64,000 nt of DNA from Tricholomella constricta (lineage: Eukaryota; Basidiomycota; Agaricomycetes; Agaricales; Lyophyllaceae). Both the position numbers and the translations under genes were made by a program. Location: the NCBI GenBank assembly GCA_013368375.1, contig JAACJP010000002.1, forward strand, positions 1,240,001-1,304,000, in the 5' to 3' direction. Under the pieces are notes generated by a model that saw only the letters and a program-made list of their open reading frames with translations, was not told the origin of the DNA and did no database searches. The stretch's first letter is position 1; the number at the start of each line of letters is the position of its first letter. Below, piece by piece: positions 61,332 through 64,000 of the stretch.

Positions 61332-63838
61332 CTAGTCAATCTCCTCCATCGCCGACGTCGACGCCGCCTCCGCCGGTGCGGGTGCCTCCGCCGAGGGCTC
61401 GGCCTGCTCCTCCTCGTCCTCATCAACGTCAAGACCGAGGCTATGTAAACTCATCAGCCACAACCCCATGACACGGAAACAGGAGACGACTTACGCAATC
61501 ATGCGGTTGATGCGCTTGGCAAATGATGTGGGCTCGTCCAGGACGAAGCCAGACGTCAGCAGCGCAGTCTCGAAGAGCAGGTAGGTCAGATCCCGGACGG
61601 ACTTGTCCGCCTTGTCCTCTGCAACCTTGCGCTTCAGTTCCATGATGATGGCGTTGTTGGGGTTGAGCTCGAGCGTCTTCTTCGATGCCATGTACGACGA
61701 CATCGACGAGTCACGGAGAGCCTGCGCCTTCATGATGCGCTCCTATAGATCGCCATCAGTATTTAGATCGCGAACCAATCACATATCCTAGCACGCACCA
61801 TGTTGGATGACCAGCCAAATTGACCGGTGACGAGGACGCAGGGCGAGTCGACGATACGGTTGGAAACGATCACCTTCTCGACCTTGTCGCCCAGAGCATC
61901 CTTGACAACGGTGCAGAGGTCTGCGTAAGCGGCAACCTCGGCCTCGCGCGCGGCCTTCTCCTCATCGGTCTCCTCGAGCTCCAGGCCCTCCTTGGACACA
62001 CACACGAGCTTCTTGCCCTCGAACTCCTTGAGCTGGGTAATGGCGTACTCGTCGATGGGGTCGACAAGAAGCAGGACCTCGAAGCCCTTCTTCTTGAGCA
62101 CCTCGAGGAAGGGTGAGTCACGGGTTGCAGCGAGGGACTCGCCAGTGAGGTAGTAGATGGACTTCTGAACCTCGGGCATGCGGGTGATGTAGTCTGCGAA
62201 AAAAAAATCACGTCAGTTAGATGACTACCAGAGGAAAGACGCGTCCACACACCCTTGAGCGACACCTGCTCCTCAGTCGACTTGGTCGAGAAGAAGCGGA
62301 GGAACTCAGCCAGCTTGCTGCGGTTCTGGGCGTCCTCGTGGATACCGAGCTTCAAGTTCTTGCCAAAGGCCTCGTAGAACTTGGCAAAGTTGTCCTTGTC
62401 CTCCGCGATCTCGCTGAGGAGATCCATGCACTTCTTGACGATGTTCTTGCGGATGACCTTGAGAATCTTGTTCTGCTGAAGGGTCTCACGCGAAATGTTG
62501 AGGGGCAGGTCCTCTGAGTCGACGATACCCTTGACAAAGTTCAGGTACTCGGGGATAAGGTCCTCGCAGTCATCCATGATGAAGACACGGCGAACGTAGA
62601 GCTTGATGTTATTGCGCTTCTTCTTAGACTCGAAAAGGTCGAAGGGAGCACTGGAAATTCCATGAGCATTCGTCCACGGATAACGACATTGAAAAATATG
62701 TACCGTTTGGGAATGTAGAGGATGGCCTTGAACTCCAGCTGACCTTCAACGGAGAAGTGCTTAACGGCAAGATGGTCTTCCCAGTCGTTGGTCAGGCTCT
62801 TGTAGAAGGCACCGTACTCTTCGGGGGTGATGTCGCTGGGGTTGCGAGTCCAGATGGGCTTGGTCTTGTTCAGCTCCTCGTTCGTGGTTTCTGTCTCCTT
62901 GACCTTCTTGGTCTTCTTCTCCTTCGGCTTCTCGTCTTCATCTTCAACCTCCTCAATCTTGGGCTTCTCGCCCTCCTCCTCCTCCTCAGCCTCAGCCTCT
63001 TCGTCCTCAACCTCCTATTGATGACCGATTCTTTAGCCCTGTGTAAATTTTATAAAAAAAAGTGGCGACGTACCTTCTCGACCTCCTTGGTCACCGCCAA
63101 CTGAATGGGGTAAGAGATGAACTCGGAGTGCTTCTTGACGATCTCCTTGATCTTTTTCTCCTCGAGGTACTCCAGCTGGTCCTCCTTGAGGAACAGGCGG
63201 ATCTCAGTGCCGCGGCCGAGAGGTGGGTTGACTGTATCGGGGGTGATGGTGAAAGTGCCGCCGGCCGCGGACTCCCAGATGTATTGTTCGTCATCGTTAT
63301 GTTTCGACACAACCTGGACGCGCTCGGCTACGAGGTAGGCGGAGTAGAAACCGACACCGAACTGTCCAATCATGGAGATATCGGCACCAGAGCTAAGCGC
63401 CTCCATAAAGCCCTGATCAGAGACGATGTATGTCAGATCTATTATATCGAAGTGGAGGAGACATAAAAAATGCTTACCTTTGTACCTGACTTCGCGATGG
63501 TACCGAGATTGTTGACCATGTCGGCCTTGGTCATGCCGATACCGGTATCGCGGATGGAGAGGACCTTGTTCTCCTTGTCGGGCACGATGCGGATGTAGAG
63601 CTCCTTTTCAGATTCGAGCGCCGTGGTATCCGTCAGGGACGCGTAGCGGATTTTGTCGAGAGCATCGGAACCGTTGGAGATCAGTTCACGAAGAAAGATT
63701 TCTTTGTTGGAGTAGAAGGTGTCTGTGGGATGGAATGGTTAGATCGTGTACAGGGAAATGCACCAAGGTCGACATACTGATGATCAGGTCAAGCAACTGG
63801 CTGATCTCAGCCTGGAATCCGAAGCTTTCTGTCGCCAT
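61332..63838 (-). CDS. HSP90: Hsp90 molecular chaperone
   Basis: Cytosolic ATP-dependent chaperone for kinases and receptors. The start [18 protein letters not shown] (63838) leads into the ATPase domain: [49 protein letters not shown], and [20 protein letters not shown]. The acidic/Lys-rich linker ([19 protein letters not shown]) follows, then [74 protein letters not shown], and [20 protein letters not shown]. The final residues are SAMEEID, with Ile in place of Val in the usual MEEVD. Several introns, the last splitting the Ala of MIA-LGLDVD. A 5' leader intron is likely. Confidence 0.97.
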
Positions 63839-63842
63839 TTGT

Positions 63843-63898
63843 CTAGAAAGATGCTCAGGATCGATGGGGCAAGTGCACGATTGTAATGAGATACTAAC
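63843..63898 (-). other. Probable 5' UTR intron of HSP90
   Basis: On the minus strand this 56-nt segment begins GTTAGT and ends TTTCTAG, just four bases before the HSP90 ATG, a common arrangement in basidiomycete heat-shock genes. Confidence 0.6.
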
Positions 63899-63992
63899 GA
63901 TTTCGGTTGGATGGATTAAGGAGTATGAAAAATGGAAAGATGGGATTGAGGAAAAACGGCGCGTCCAGACTTTATGTATACCAATTTTTTAG

Positions 63993-64000
63993 TTCTCGAA
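63993..64000 (-). promoter_or_regulatory. Possible heat-shock element of HSP90
   Basis: TTCTCGAA is a head-to-head pair of HSE units (TTCnnGAA) about 155 bp upstream of the HSP90 start. It lies at the window edge, so further units may continue outside. Confidence 0.4.

Overview
The window is chromosomal DNA from a filamentous basidiomycete, most likely an Agaricomycete with plant-polysaccharide-degrading ability. Genes are dense, on both strands, and broken by many GT-AG introns of about 45-70 nt. Protein families are fungal (Dcn1, Cia2, Rad18, Alg3, Rrp3, Trs130, Bir1, Wapl, Vps1, TBP, Hsp90), and there are secreted carbohydrate-active enzymes typical of wood or litter decomposers: two CBM1-GH10 xylanases and a GH88 unsaturated glucuronyl hydrolase. 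No prophage, CRISPR array or bacterial operon is visible. I saw no intact transposon.

Layout. 1-2692: 3' part of a hamartin/TSC1-like gene (+). 3021-5028 DCN1 (-) and 5160-5849 CIA2 (+) share a short divergent promoter. 6767-7557: a lineage-specific protein (-). 8638-10263: RAD18 (-). 12012-17461: a tandem pair of xylanase genes (+). 17737-19289 ALG3 (-) and 19610-20990 phosphoserine aminotransferase (+) are divergent. 21279-30251: four tRNA-Ser(GCT) genes with different introns flank the divergent pair RRP3 (-) and TRAPPC10/TRS130 (+). 30829-34038 BIR1 (-) and 34097-37114 WAPL (+) are divergent, 58 bp apart. 37784-38820: a 2OG-Fe(II) oxygenase (-). 38992-40972: a linker-histone-fold protein (-). 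41758-41985: a 34-residue metallothionein in three small exons (+). 42500-44050: a conserved protein I could not name (-). 44191-44814: NTF2 (+). 45200-46896: GH88 (-). 48472-51291: a BCS1-like AAA ATPase (+). 52029-54723: VPS1 dynamin (+). 55695-56918: TBP (+). 57754-59779: GH5 beta-1,3-glucanase (+). 60254-61066: a possible disordered protein (-). 61332-63838: HSP90 (-).

Function. Most genes are unrelated housekeeping genes: DNA damage tolerance, ribosome biogenesis, trafficking, N-glycosylation, chromosome segregation, transcription and chaperoning. The xylanases and GH88 form the secreted accessory part. The items most worth follow-up are the metallothionein hidden by its introns, the tRNA-Ser family with identical mature sequences but introns of 0, 16, 30 and 16 nt, the 7-nt microexons and patchy conservation of the xylanase pair, and the BIR1-WAPL shared promoter. 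Exon junctions were inferred by eye from frame, splice sites and family conservation. No alignment or database search was run, and family names rest on remembered motifs.
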